DNA of 64,000 nucleotides from positions 6,076,001 to 6,140,000 of the forward strand of contig NZ_CP097263.1 of NCBI RefSeq assembly GCF_028622115.1, read 5' to 3'. The notes below the pieces were generated by a model. The model was not told where the DNA came from and made no database searches. It saw nothing but the letters and a program-made list of their open reading frames with translations. A program made the position numbers and the translations under genes. Below are positions 15,207 through 23,718 of the stretch, in pieces (positions within the stretch are counted from its first letter, which is position 1; every line of letters begins with the position of its first letter). Origin of the DNA: Kutzneria chonburiensis (GTDB lineage: Bacteria; Actinomycetota; Actinomycetes; Mycobacteriales; Pseudonocardiaceae).

Positions 15207-17008
15207 ACGGTGTAGTCGCGGAACCCCTTGCCGGTCTTGCGGCCGAGGCGGCCGGCGGTGACGAGGTGCTCGAGCAGCGGGGCGGGGGCGAAGCCGGCCT
15301 CGCGGAACTCCAGATAGAGGGTGCGCTCGATGGCCAGCGAGACGTCGAGGCCGACGACGTCGAGGAGCTCGAAGGGGCCCATGGGCAGGCCGCAGCCGAC
15401 CTTCATGGCGGTGTCGATGTCGTCGGCCTCGGCGTAGTGGGCCTCGAGCATCTTCACGGCGTCGTTGAGGTACGGGAAAAGCAGCGCGTTGACGATGAAA
15501 CCGGCCCGGTCACCGCAGTGCACGGGCTCCTTGCGCAGGGACCGGCAGACGGCGTCGGCGGTGGCGACGACGTCGGCATCGGTGGCGATGGTGGAGACGA
15601 TCTCCACGAGCTTCATGACCTGGGCGGGGTTGAAGAAGTGCAGGCCGACGACGTCGCCGGGACGCGAGGTGGCGGCGGCGCATTCGATGACGGGCAGGGA
15701 AGAAGTCGTTGTGGCGAGCACGGCCCCGGGCTTGCAGACCTCGTCCAACGCCCCGAAAACGGCCTGCTTGACCGAAAGCTCCTCGGCGACGGCCTCGATG
15801 ACCAGGTCGCAGTCGGCCAAGGCCTCGAACTCGACGGCGGTGTGGATACGGGCCAGCGCGGCGTCGCGGTCGGCCTCGGCGAGCTTGCCCCGCACGACGG
15901 CCTTGTCCAACGACTTGCGGATCTTGGCGACGGCGGCCTCGGCCTTGTCCGCGCCCCGCGCCCGCAACACGACATCCTTGCCGGCCTTGGCAAAAACCTC
16001 GACGATGCCGGTGGCCATGGTGCCGGTGCCGATCACGCCGACCCGGTGCACGTCACGAGGCGTGCCGGCGACCGAAGCCGAAGCGCCGCCCTCAGCAACG
16101 ACAACCGGCGAGTCGGGAGCCTCATAGGTGTAGAAACCGCGGCCGGACTTACGGCCGAGCAGCCCGGCAGTGATCATCTGTTTCAGGATCGGCGCGGGGG
16201 CGTGCAACCTGTTGCGGGACTGGTGGTACATCGTGTCGAGGATCTCGTACGCGGTGTCCAGACCGATCAGATCCAGCAGTGCCAACGGCCCCATCGGGTA
16301 CCCGCAGCCGTAGCGCATCGCGGCGTCGAGGTCTTCCCTTGTGGCGTAACGGCTCTCGTACATCCGCACGGCGTGGTTGAGGTAGCCGAACAGCAGCGCG
16401 TTGGCGATGAAGCCGGCGCGGTCGCCGATCACCACCGGCGTTTTGCCCAGCCCGCCGAGGAATGCAACGGCGTCGTCGACCACGTCGTGCTCGGTGACGA
16501 CGGTGCGCACCACCTCGACCAGCTTGAGCACCGGCGTGGGGTTGAAGAAGTGCAGCCCCAGCACCTTGCCCGGCCGCCCGGTGTGCACGCTGATCTCGGT
16601 GACGGACAGCGAGGACGTGTTGGACGCGAGGATCACCTCGGGCCGCACGATCTTGTCCAGCTGGGCGAAGATCTCGGCCTTCAGGGCGAGGTTCTCCGGC
16701 ACGGCCTCGATCACCAGGTCGACGTCGGCCAGTGCGGAAAGGCTTGTGGCGCAAGAAATCCGATCCAGCAGTTCGGCGCGGCCGGCCTCGTCCAGCTTGC
16801 CACCGCGCAACGCGCGATCGGTGGAGTGCTCGATGTGCCCGCGCCCCTTGGCGATCGCCGCCTCGTCCACTTCGACCGCGACCACGCGTAGCCCGCTTCG
16901 CGCGCACACCTCCGCGATGCCCGCACCCATGGTGCCCAGGCCGACAATCCCAACGGTACTGATGCTCGACCCTGCAAGCAGGTCTTCGGGGCTGATTTCG
17001 CGCGTCAC
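15203..17008 (-). CDS. 3-hydroxyacyl-CoA dehydrogenase, tandem-duplicated (two full domains)
   Basis: Oxidises/reduces 3-hydroxyacyl-CoA, typically 3-hydroxybutyryl-CoA and acetoacetyl-CoA. 601 residues, twice the size of the single enzyme. Domain 1 (about 17-296): GLGTMG at 23-28, SNTSS at 129-133, LHFFNP at 152-157, ending GRKSGRGFYTYE. Domain 2 (about 320-601): GTGTMA at 327-332, TTTSS, second LHFFNP, ending GRKTGKGFRDY. Both keep the catalytic His/Glu setting, but the third Gly of the dinucleotide motif is Ala in domain 2, often linked with NADP preference. GTG start with GGAGG at 6 bp. Its promoter carries a probable TetR operator (17038-17064). Confidence 0.94.
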   Translation of the reverse strand: MTREISPEDLLAGSSISTVGIVGLGTMGAGIAEVCARSGLRVVAVEVDEAAIAKGRGHIEHSTDRALRGGKLDEAGRAELLDRISCATSLSALADVDLVIEAVPENLALKAEIFAQLDKIVRPEVILASNTSSLSVTEISVHTGRPGKVLGLHFFNPTPVLKLVEVVRTVVTEHDVVDDAVAFLGGLGKTPVVIGDRAGFIANALLFGYLNHAVRMYESRYATREDLDAAMRYGCGYPMGPLALLDLIGLDTAYEILDTMYHQSRNRLHAPAPILKQMITAGLLGRKSGRGFYTYEAPDSPVVVAEGGASASVAGTPRDVHRVGVIGTGTMATGIVEVFAKAGKDVVLRARGADKAEAAVAKIRKSLDKAVVRGKLAEADRDAALARIHTAVEFEALADCDLVIEAVAEELSVKQAVFGALDEVCKPGAVLATTTSSLPVIECAAATSRPGDVVGLHFFNPAQVMKLVEIVSTIATDADVVATADAVCRSLRKEPVHCGDRAGFIVNALLFPYLNDAVKMLEAHYAEADDIDTAMKVGCGLPMGPFELLDVVGLDVSLAIERTLYLEFREAGFAPAPLLEHLVTAGRLGRKTGKGFRDYTV

Positions 17009-17037
17009 GGCGGACCTCCGGCGCTCGTCGAAGCGGC

Positions 17038-17064
17038 GTCACTGACTGGCTACCTGTCAGTAAC
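17038..17064. promoter_or_regulatory. Candidate TetR-type operator upstream of the 3-hydroxyacyl-CoA dehydrogenase
   Basis: GTCACTGAC-N9-GTCAGTAAC, 8 of 9 positions symmetric, about 30 bp upstream of the start codon. ACTGAC/GTCAGT half-sites are typical of TetR-family regulators of acyl-CoA metabolism; no such regulator is adjacent. Confidence 0.5.
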
Positions 17065-17143
17065 ATCCGAGCTTGGCGGAGATACTGCCATGCCGCGACC
17101 GCTCAACCGGGTGAGCTTCACCACCGAATCGTGCAAGTAGGGC

Positions 17144-17187
17144 CGGCGCCGGGACGTGTCACCCAGGATCGACACGCCCCGGCGCCG
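17144..17187. terminator. Hairpin terminator after the sortase gene
   Basis: GGCGCCGGGACGTGTC pairs with GACACGCCCCGGCGCC with one mismatch over a 10-nt loop, 9 bp past the sortase stop on the minus strand. No T-tract. Confidence 0.65.
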
Positions 17188-17195
17188 ACGACCGG

Positions 17196-17903
17196 CTAGG
17201 CCAACACGGCGGACACGATGATGTTGTCCACGTAGTTGCCGCTGGCCTTGTCGAACGCGCCGCCGCAGGTGATCAGCCGCAGCTCGCGCTGGTTGGACGG
17301 CCCGTACACGGCCTGGGTCGGGAACTGGGCCTTGGGCACCTGCTGAACCTGCCGCACCACGAAGTTCAGCACCTGCCCGCCGGCCTCGGTCACCTTGATC
17401 GCGTTGCCGGCCTTGAGCTGGTCGAGCTTGTTGAACACGCCCAGCTGCCCGCCGCCGTCCACGTGCCCGAGGATGACCGCCTTGCCGACCTCGCCCGGCC
17501 GCACGCCGAACTTGTACCAACCGGCCTGCAGCGGCTGGTTGACCGGCGGCACCTCCACGGTCTTGTCGGCGTTGAGTCCAAGTTGGACCAACGAGGAGTG
17601 GGCGTTGATGGCGTCCACGTCCACCCGCACCGGCAGCGCCGGCCGACCGCTGTTGTCGGCCGGCGGCGGCGCCTGCTGGCCGGCCGAGGTGGTCGGCACG
17701 GTCGCCACCTGCTGGCTGGTGGTCGGCGCGGACGGGCTGGTCAGCGCGGTGTTCTCGGGCTTGGCCGAGTGGATGAGGCCGAGCGCGAACGCGGCCACCG
17801 CGACCACCACGACCAGCGCACCGGCCACGATCAGCGTGGTCCGCGTGCCGGACGGCGGCTTGCGCTCGCCGCCCGGCCTGGGGATGTGCAGTGTCGGCTC
17901 CAT
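17196..17903 (-). CDS. Class F sortase
   Basis: Membrane-anchored cysteine transpeptidase that joins surface proteins to the cell wall. 235 residues: a short cytoplasmic start, one membrane segment at about 22-45, a Pro/Thr/Gln linker to about 85, then the sortase domain. Catalytic His in ILGHVDG and Cys in LITCGGAFD are present, as is YVDNIIVSAV at the end, the class E/F pattern. The catalytic Arg cannot be assigned by eye. It is preceded by the gene for a wall-protein candidate ending in a sorting-like signal, 9 bp upstream, so the pair is an enzyme-substrate operon. Confidence 0.9.
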   Translation of the reverse strand: MEPTLHIPRPGGERKPPSGTRTTLIVAGALVVVVAVAAFALGLIHSAKPENTALTSPSAPTTSQQVATVPTTSAGQQAPPPADNSGRPALPVRVDVDAINAHSSLVQLGLNADKTVEVPPVNQPLQAGWYKFGVRPGEVGKAVILGHVDGGGQLGVFNKLDQLKAGNAIKVTEAGGQVLNFVVRQVQQVPKAQFPTQAVYGPSNQRELRLITCGGAFDKASGNYVDNIIVSAVLA

Positions 17904-17912
17904 GCCCCGCCC

Positions 17913-18539
17913 TCAGCCGTGCTGGACGGCGAGCCTGCGCCGGCGGGCCACCGCGGCGCCGACGCCGGCGGCACCGATCAGGGCGACGCCGCCGAGTTCG
18001 GCCAGCAGCAGCCCGGAACCGGTGTCGGTAGGGCCCTGGCCACCGGTCTGCGGCGCGCCGCTCGGCAGGGCCATGGTGGTCGAAGTGTCCACAGTGGTCG
18101 ATGTGGTGGTGTTGGTGGTCGTGGTGCCACCGCCGCCGTTGCCGCCGCCACCGCGGTTGCCGTTGTCCACGTTGATGGTCACGGAGATCTTCTGGTTGCC
18201 GCAGCGGAAGGCGACCTCGAAGTTGCCCGACCGCACGTCGCTGCGGACCCGGGCGGTGGCCTGGATGTTGAAGTCCCGGCGACCGGTCTTGATCCATTCC
18301 TTGACGTTGTCCAGCGCGGCCGACACGGCGATGTCGGCCCGGTCGGAGTCGCAGCGCGCGTCCAGCTTGATCTGGTCGCCGCCGCGGTAGGAGCGCTTCG
18401 ACGGGTCGATCTTCAGTGACGCGTTGCCGTTGTTGTTGTCGCGGTTGTTGCTGGTGTCGGCGTACGCGGCCGGCGCGACCGCGACGATGGTGAACGCGGC
18501 GATGGCCGCGCCCGCGGCGATCACCCGGGTGACAACCAT
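17913..18539 (-). CDS. Secreted, wall-anchored protein, likely sortase substrate
   Basis: 208 residues. Signal peptide 1-27 (VIAAGAAIAAFTIVAVAPAAYA), an exported domain (about 28-125, two Cys at CDSD and FRCGN, beta-rich), a Gly/Asn/Thr-rich stalk, then APQTGGQGPTDTG, a hydrophobic stretch (LLLAELGGVALIGAAGVGAAVA) and RRRRL. That order (TG motif, membrane segment, basic tail) is a cell-wall sorting signal, with APQTG in place of LPxTG. AGGAAGGA ribosome site 7 bp from ATG. Cotranscribed with the sortase that presumably processes it. The exported domain has no recognised function. Confidence 0.75.
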   Translation of the reverse strand: MVVTRVIAAGAAIAAFTIVAVAPAAYADTSNNRDNNNGNASLKIDPSKRSYRGGDQIKLDARCDSDRADIAVSAALDNVKEWIKTGRRDFNIQATARVRSDVRSGNFEVAFRCGNQKISVTINVDNGNRGGGGNGGGGTTTTNTTTSTTVDTSTTMALPSGAPQTGGQGPTDTGSGLLLAELGGVALIGAAGVGAAVARRRRLAVQHG

Positions 18540-18647
18540 GAGCAGTCCTTCCTGAAAAGCACAGAGCCGGCCGGTCGGTCGTGCTCGCAGAGACGATCGC
18601 CGCCAACTACGCCGGCAACCGCCCGCCCGGTTCAGTGCTTTTTCGGA

Positions 18648-19313
18648 CTACTCCTCGAACTCGATCTCCACCAGCTTGCCGATCCGCCGCAGGGCCTCGG
18701 CCGCGTCGGGCCCGTCGGCCACCACCTTGATCGTGTCACCACCCCGCGCGGACAGGCCCATCAGCGCCAGCACACTGCGCGCGTCGGCCTGCTGTCCGTT
18801 GTGGTGGACGGTGACATCGGCCTTGAGGCTGGCGATCGTGCGCACCAGCAGCGCCGCCGGCCGCGCGTGCAGGCCGACCTCGTTGCGCAGCAGCAGTTCG
18901 ACAGATTCACCGTTGGCCGGCGGCGCCTCCTCGCCGAACTCCGGCGGCCGCTCGCCGGCCGCCCGCGCCACGCCGGCCAGATCGCCGCCGCCCTGCGCCG
19001 CAACCGCCGCCGCGACGGCGCCTTCCACTACCGGGGCGTCAACCACGACCGCCCGCAACGGATTCGCGTGCGACTCCACCGCCAGGTCGGCGATCATCCG
19101 GGCGCTGCCGAGGTCGTAGAGCAGCACCGCGCCGTCGCCGGAGTCGGCCTTCTCCAGTGCCGTGCAGACGCGGTCGAAGTCGGTGCCGATGGAGCCGTCC
19201 TCCATGCCGCCGGCCGCCTTGATCACCACGTCCGGGGCCATCTGGCCGGCGAGTTCGGCCACACCCTCGGCCAGCTTGGCGCTGTGCGAGACGATCACCA
19301 GGCCAACGGTCAC
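18648..19313 (-). CDS. dhaM: DhaM, PTS phosphocarrier of dihydroxyacetone kinase (EIIA-HPr fusion)
   Basis: Transfers phosphate from the PTS to the DhaL-bound nucleotide. 221 residues in two domains: EIIA-mannose-like (1-125; phosphorylated His in VIVSHSAKLAEG at residue 10; GTDFDRVCTALE) and HPr-like (about 135-221; active-site His in NEVGLHARPAALLV; later SVLALMGLSARGGD). The GTG start overlaps the dhaL stop by 4 bp (GTGA). The fused HPr domain means that the enzyme can take phosphate from Enzyme I without a separate HPr. Last gene of dhaKLM. Confidence 0.94.
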   Translation of the reverse strand: MTVGLVIVSHSAKLAEGVAELAGQMAPDVVIKAAGGMEDGSIGTDFDRVCTALEKADSGDGAVLLYDLGSARMIADLAVESHANPLRAVVVDAPVVEGAVAAAVAAQGGGDLAGVARAAGERPPEFGEEAPPANGESVELLLRNEVGLHARPAALLVRTIASLKADVTVHHNGQQADARSVLALMGLSARGGDTIKVVADGPDAAEALRRIGKLVEIEFEE

Positions 19314-19930
19314 GACGCACTCGCCGAATCGGCCAGCGAGCGCAGCAACAACGCCGTCGACCGCGCGCCGGGGTCGAGGTGCCCGGCCGAGCGCTCGCCC
19401 AGATAGGACGCCCGTCCCTTGCGCGCCACCAACGGAATCGTCGACTCGGCACCGGTTTCGGCCGCGGTTGCCGCGGCCGCCAACACCTCAGCCACCGACT
19501 TGTCCTTCACGGCCTCGGCCGCCTCGACCGCCGGCAGCAAGGCGTCGACCATGGTCTTGTCGCCGATCTCGGCCTTGCCCCGCGCGACCACGCCGTCCAG
19601 CGCCGCCCGCAGTGCCGCGGCGACCGACGCGCCGTCAACCTCCTCGAGATCCGTGGCGGCCCGCAGGAAAGCCGTGCCGTACAGCGGTCCGGACGCGCCG
19701 CCGACCTTGGAGATCAACGTCTTGGCCACCAGCTTCAACACCGCCGCCGGACTGTCCACTTCGGACGAGTCCACTGCGGACACCACGAAGTCGAAGCCGC
19801 GCTTGAGGTTCTCGCCGTGGTCACCGTCGCCGATGACCCGGTCGAGATCGACCAACTCGTCTCGGTGCGCCGCGACCACCACGGCCATCGCTCTTACCGC
19901 GTTCACCACGTCCGCCGTCGAGCAGCCCAT
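19310..19930 (-). CDS. dhaL: DhaL, nucleotide-binding subunit of dihydroxyacetone kinase
   Basis: ADP-binding phosphoryl-transfer subunit, 206 residues. Nucleotide/Mg site VIGDGDHGENLKRGF (about 32-46) and KVGGASGPLYGTAFL (about 74-88) are the standard DhaL blocks; GDKTMVDALLPA and SAGHLDPGARS follow. Sits between dhaK (3 bp gap) and dhaM (4 bp overlap), so the three are translationally coupled. In the PTS-type enzyme the ADP remains bound and is rephosphorylated by DhaM. Confidence 0.95.
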   Translation of the reverse strand: MGCSTADVVNAVRAMAVVVAAHRDELVDLDRVIGDGDHGENLKRGFDFVVSAVDSSEVDSPAAVLKLVAKTLISKVGGASGPLYGTAFLRAATDLEEVDGASVAAALRAALDGVVARGKAEIGDKTMVDALLPAVEAAEAVKDKSVAEVLAAAATAAETGAESTIPLVARKGRASYLGERSAGHLDPGARSTALLLRSLADSASAS

Positions 19931-19933
19931 CGT

Positions 19934-20935
19934 TCACATCCCCCAGCGCAGCGCCGCGGTCCGCACCGGGGCGTCCCACAGCTCGGTCAACTCGTCGTCC
20001 AGCTTCAGCAGCGTCAGGCTCATGCCCTGCATCTCCAGACTGGTCACGTACGGGCCGACGAGTCGGCGCTCGACCACGATTCCCCGTTCCGCCAACAACT
20101 TCTCCGCGATGCCGTGGGCCAGGTACAGCTCGACCAGCGGTGTGCCACCCATGGAGTTGGTGAACAGCAACACCTTGTCCCCGGAGGCGAACGGCAGATC
20201 CTCCACCACGGGCTCGATCAGCCTACGTACCAACACATCCGCGGGCTCCATGGTCCGGCGCTCCCGACCGGGCTCGCCGTGAATGCCGATGCCCAGCTCG
20301 TACTCGTCGTCGGCCAGGTCGAAGCTCGGCTGCCCGACATGCGGCACCGTGCACGCGGTCAGCGCCAGGCCCAGTGACCGGACTCCGGCCACCACCTTGC
20401 GCGCCAACGCTTCGCAGCGGTCGAGGTCCGCGCCCTGCTCGGCCGCCGCGCCGACGATCTTCTCCAGCAACACCGTGCCGGCCACGCCGCGCCGGCCGGC
20501 CGTGTACAGCGAGTCCTTCACGGCGACGTCGTCGTCGATCACGACCGTGCGCACCTCGATGTCGTCCATGGCGATCAACTCGGCCGCGGTCTCGAAGTTC
20601 AGCACGTCACCGGTGTAGTTCTTGACGATCAGCAGCACCCCCGCGCCACCGTCGACCTTCGCCACCGCGGCCTGCACCTGGTCCGGCGTCGGCGACGTGA
20701 AAACCGCACCCGGGCACGCGGCGTCCAGCATGCCCGCGCCGACAAAGCCGCCGTGCATCGGCTCATGGCCGGAGCCGCCGCCGGAGACCAGCGCCACCTT
20801 CCCCCGGACCGGGGCGTCGGCTCGCCAGACCACCGCCGGATCCGGCTGCACCGCCAGCAGGTCCGGATGGGCCAAAGCCATGCCCCGCAAGGCCTCCTCG
20901 ACCACTGCGGCCGGGTCGTTGATGATCTTCTTCAT
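19934..20935 (-). CDS. dhaK: DhaK, dihydroxyacetone-binding subunit
   Basis: Binds dihydroxyacetone covalently through a His and passes it to the phosphoryl group on DhaL, giving dihydroxyacetone phosphate. 333 residues, standard length. GSGHEPMHGGFVG (about 52-64) is the substrate loop, and GIGIHGEPGRER carries the His that forms the hemiaminal bond. First gene of dhaKLM; divergent from a siderophore-binding lipoprotein gene. No glycerol dehydrogenase or dha regulator is adjacent. Confidence 0.95.
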   Translation of the reverse strand: MKKIINDPAAVVEEALRGMALAHPDLLAVQPDPAVVWRADAPVRGKVALVSGGGSGHEPMHGGFVGAGMLDAACPGAVFTSPTPDQVQAAVAKVDGGAGVLLIVKNYTGDVLNFETAAELIAMDDIEVRTVVIDDDVAVKDSLYTAGRRGVAGTVLLEKIVGAAAEQGADLDRCEALARKVVAGVRSLGLALTACTVPHVGQPSFDLADDEYELGIGIHGEPGRERRTMEPADVLVRRLIEPVVEDLPFASGDKVLLFTNSMGGTPLVELYLAHGIAEKLLAERGIVVERRLVGPYVTSLEMQGMSLTLLKLDDELTELWDAPVRTAALRWGM

Positions 20936-21016
20936 CGCGGTGTCCCCTCGTCGCGGCCCACAACCGGCCCGACCTTCCTACCCCCGCGAACACATCACAC
21001 GCCAGCCGTGAATTCC

Positions 21017-21035
21017 CAAGGGTAGGCTCACCTAA
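21017..21035 (+). promoter_or_regulatory. DtxR/IdeR-type iron box overlapping the start region of the siderophore-binding gene
   Basis: The 19 bp up to base 21035 match the DtxR/IdeR/DmdR consensus TTAGGTTAGGCTAACCTAA at 15 positions (core TAGGCTCACCTAA). The TAGGCT inside it also fits a -10 hexamer, and the ATG is only two bases beyond the box, with no ribosome site, so the mRNA is probably leaderless and repressed by an iron-loaded regulator. Confidence 0.75.
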
Positions 21036-21036
21036 C

Positions 21037-22041
21037 ATGAGATCCAGGGGAATCGCCGTGCTGATCGCGGCCGCGCTCATGTTGACCGCCTGTGGGCAGT
21101 CGCCGGCCACCGACGGCCGTTCCGAGGTCGCCGTGGGCGGCGCCGGCTTCCAGGACGCCGGCGCGCGCACCGCCAAGTACGGGACCGACGCGCTGCCCGG
21201 CGTGTTCCCGCGCACCATCACCCACGCCATGGGCAAGACCACCCTGGAGAAGAAGCCGACCCGGGTGATCGTGCTCGACACCGGCGAGCTGGACAACGTG
21301 GTCGCGCTGGGCGTGCAGCCGGTCGGCGTCGCCTTCCCCGACGGCTCGCCCGACATGCCGTCCTACGTCGGCGACAAGGCCGGCAAGCCGGCGAACGTCG
21401 GCACCACCAACACGCTCAACCTGGAAGCGATCGCCGCGCTCAAGCCGGACCTGATCCTGGGCTCCAAGCTGCGGGCCGAGAAGCAGTACCCGCTGCTGGC
21501 CAAGATCGCGCCGACGGTGTTCAGCGAACGTCCCGGCTACACCTGGAAGAGCAACTTCCGGCTCAACTCGGCCGCGCTGGACCGGACCGAGCAGGCCGAC
21601 AAGATGATCTCCGACTACGAGGCCGCGGCCCGCAAGCTCGGCCAGGACGCGCAGGCCAAGCTGGGCAAGCTGCCGGTCATCTCGATGCTGCGCTTCATGC
21701 CCGGCAAGATCCGCCTGTACGCCACCAAGTCGTTCGTCGGCACCGTGCTGGCCGACACCGGGCTGCCGGTCACCGAGTCCGGCAAGGCCAACGACCTGGC
21801 CGTGGAGGTCAGCCCCGAGCAGATCGGCAAGGCCGACGCCGACTGGATCCTCTGGGGCACCTACGGCTCCCCCGGCAAGACCGGCCAGGCCGCCGTGCTC
21901 GGCGGCCCGCTGTGGCCGACGCTCGGCGCGGTCAAGGCCGGCCACGCCAAGCAGGTCCCCGACGAGACCTGGTACCTCGGCCTCGGCGTCCTCTCAGCCA
22001 ACTCCGTCCTCAAGGACCTCCGCGGGCTCCTAGGGGTCTGA
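21037..22041 (+). CDS. Iron-siderophore ABC transporter substrate-binding lipoprotein (FecB-like)
   Basis: Extracytoplasmic siderophore-binding lipoprotein, 334 residues. Signal with lipobox MLTAC at about 15-19. The TroA/FecB-like fold is seen from PTRVIVLDTGELDNVVALGVQPVGVAF and NLEAIAALKPDLILGSKL, typical of cluster A-II binding proteins. An iron box lies directly upstream, so it is likely made under iron starvation. No permease or ATPase is next to it; it must share a transporter encoded elsewhere. Converges with an aldehyde dehydrogenase gene across a P1 palindrome. Confidence 0.92.
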   Translation: MRSRGIAVLIAAALMLTACGQSPATDGRSEVAVGGAGFQDAGARTAKYGTDALPGVFPRTITHAMGKTTLEKKPTRVIVLDTGELDNVVALGVQPVGVAFPDGSPDMPSYVGDKAGKPANVGTTNTLNLEAIAALKPDLILGSKLRAEKQYPLLAKIAPTVFSERPGYTWKSNFRLNSAALDRTEQADKMISDYEAAARKLGQDAQAKLGKLPVISMLRFMPGKIRLYATKSFVGTVLADTGLPVTESGKANDLAVEVSPEQIGKADADWILWGTYGSPGKTGQAAVLGGPLWPTLGAVKAGHAKQVPDETWYLGLGVLSANSVLKDLRGLLGV

Positions 22042-22052
22042 ACCGAAGCTGT

Positions 22053-22095
22053 GAACGGACCATTCCTAAACTCCGAGTTTTGGAATGGTCCGTTC
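22053..22095. repeat. Palindromic element, family P1 copy 2 (convergent terminator)
   Basis: Arms of 21 bases (GAACGGACCATTCCTAAACTC and its partner) around a single C, with one T-T mismatch. The outer 14 bases equal copies 1 and 3; the inner seven differ from copy 3 on both sides in a way that keeps pairing. It fills the 60 bp between two convergent stops. Confidence 0.8.
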
Positions 22096-22101
22096 CGAAC
22101 T

Positions 22102-23610
22102 TCACTTGCGGCCGTAGCGGAGTTTGACGATGGCCAGGAGCTGGCGGACGGTGCCGGCGCCGCGGGTGAAGGACATCGGGTTGAGCAGGGGCTTGAACTT
22201 GCGGCGGGCGACCGCCTGCGGACGGGCGAACTCGCGCAGGCCGTCCTCGCCGTGGATGCGGCCGAAGCCGGAGTCGCCGATGCCGCCGAAGGGCAGCGAC
22301 GGGATGGCCGCGAAGGCGACCACGCCGTTGATCGACACCATGCCGGCCTTGAGCCGACGGGCCAGCTGCTCGCCGCGGGCCTTGGAGAACACGGTGCCGC
22401 CGAGGCCGTACCGCCCGGCGTTGGCCAGCCGGATCGCCTCGTCGGTGTCGCGTACTCGGTTGATCGTGATGGTCGGCCCGAAGGTCTCGTCGGTGATGGC
22501 CAGCGAGTCCTCCGGCACGTCGGCCAGCACGACCGGCTCGACGAACGGCGGCCGCACCGACTCGACCCCGCCGACCAGCGCCTTCGCGCCCTTGTCGATG
22601 GCGTCCTGCACGTGGCTGCGGATGATGTCCACCTGGGACGGCATGGTGATCGGCCCGAGGTCGGCGCCGGGGTCGCCGCCGGGACGGACCTTGGCCGCGA
22701 GCTTGCGGACCGCGGCGGTGAACTCCTCGGCGACGTCCTCGTGCACGTACACGCGCTCGACGCCGATGCAGGTCTGACCGGCGTTGGACATCGCGCCCCA
22801 CACCGCCGCATCGGCGGCCAGCGCCACGTCGGCGTCGAAGTCGACGATCAACGCGTCCTTGCCGCCGCACTCCACCAGCACCGGGGTCAGCGACTCGGCA
22901 CAGGCGGCCATCACGCGCTTGCCGGTCGCGGTCGAGCCGGTGAAGGCCAGCTTGTCCACACCGGACCGGCACAGCGCCGCGCCGGTCTCGCCGAAACCGG
23001 TGACCACGCTGAGCACCGGGTGCTCGGGCACGATCTCGGCCAGCGTGTCGGACAGCCAGGTGCCGACGCCCGGCGTCAGCTCGGACGGCTTGAACACGAC
23101 CGTGTTGCCGGCGGCCAGCGCGTAGGCGATGGAGCCCATCGGCGTGAAGGCCGGGTAGTTCCACGGGCCGATCACGCCGACCACGCCGACCGGCAGGTAC
23201 TCGATCGTCGCGGACTGGTTGGACATCAGCAGGCCGGCCGGCACGCGACGCTTGCGCAGCACGCGCTCGGCGTTCTTCGCCGCCCAGTGCAGGTGATCGA
23301 TGACGATCACCATCTCCAGCTTGGCGTCGGCCGCCGGCTTGCCGGTCTCGGCCGAGATCAGGCCGGCCGCCTCGTCAAGGCGTTTGACCAGCAGCCGCCG
23401 CCACGCGTCGAGGCGAGCCTTGCGGCCGTCGAAGCCCAGCTCCTGCCACCAGTTGCTGGCCCGGCGGGCCTGCGCCACCGCGTCCGCGACCTGTTGGGGC
23501 GTGTGGACCGGGTGGTGCGCGACGACCTCTCCCGTGCGCGGATCCAGTGAGGCGAACCGTCCGTCACCCGTGGTGGTCACCGCACTGCTCCCCGGCGCTG
23601 TCTGAGTCAT
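22102..23610 (-). CDS. NAD(P)-dependent aldehyde dehydrogenase (succinate-semialdehyde dehydrogenase-like)
   Basis: Oxidises an aldehyde to the acid; 502 residues, ALDH superfamily. ATG at 23610 with GGGAGGG 3-4 bp upstream. Visible: GVIGPWNYPAFTPMG (cofactor/oxyanion region), FTGSTATGKRVM, catalytic Glu in VECGGKDALIV, catalytic Cys in NAGQTCIGVERVYV, ETFGPTITINRV and PFGGIGDSGFGR. Closest in feel to succinic-semialdehyde dehydrogenase-type enzymes; the C-terminus is extended (to KLRYGRK). A GTTACTGAAGAGTAC site about 30 bp upstream of the start may bind a TetR-family regulator. Confidence 0.9.
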   Translation of the reverse strand: MTQTAPGSSAVTTTGDGRFASLDPRTGEVVAHHPVHTPQQVADAVAQARRASNWWQELGFDGRKARLDAWRRLLVKRLDEAAGLISAETGKPAADAKLEMVIVIDHLHWAAKNAERVLRKRRVPAGLLMSNQSATIEYLPVGVVGVIGPWNYPAFTPMGSIAYALAAGNTVVFKPSELTPGVGTWLSDTLAEIVPEHPVLSVVTGFGETGAALCRSGVDKLAFTGSTATGKRVMAACAESLTPVLVECGGKDALIVDFDADVALAADAAVWGAMSNAGQTCIGVERVYVHEDVAEEFTAAVRKLAAKVRPGGDPGADLGPITMPSQVDIIRSHVQDAIDKGAKALVGGVESVRPPFVEPVVLADVPEDSLAITDETFGPTITINRVRDTDEAIRLANAGRYGLGGTVFSKARGEQLARRLKAGMVSINGVVAFAAIPSLPFGGIGDSGFGRIHGEDGLREFARPQAVARRKFKPLLNPMSFTRGAGTVRQLLAIVKLRYGRK

Positions 23611-23718
23611 CGACCCTCCCGGCATTGGGCACTCAGCTTGTTACTGAAGAGTACGCAAGGCGACCCGTACTCGTCAGCACCCATTCTCCTGGCCGTGTCA
23701 CACGGCCATGCGGGTGAA

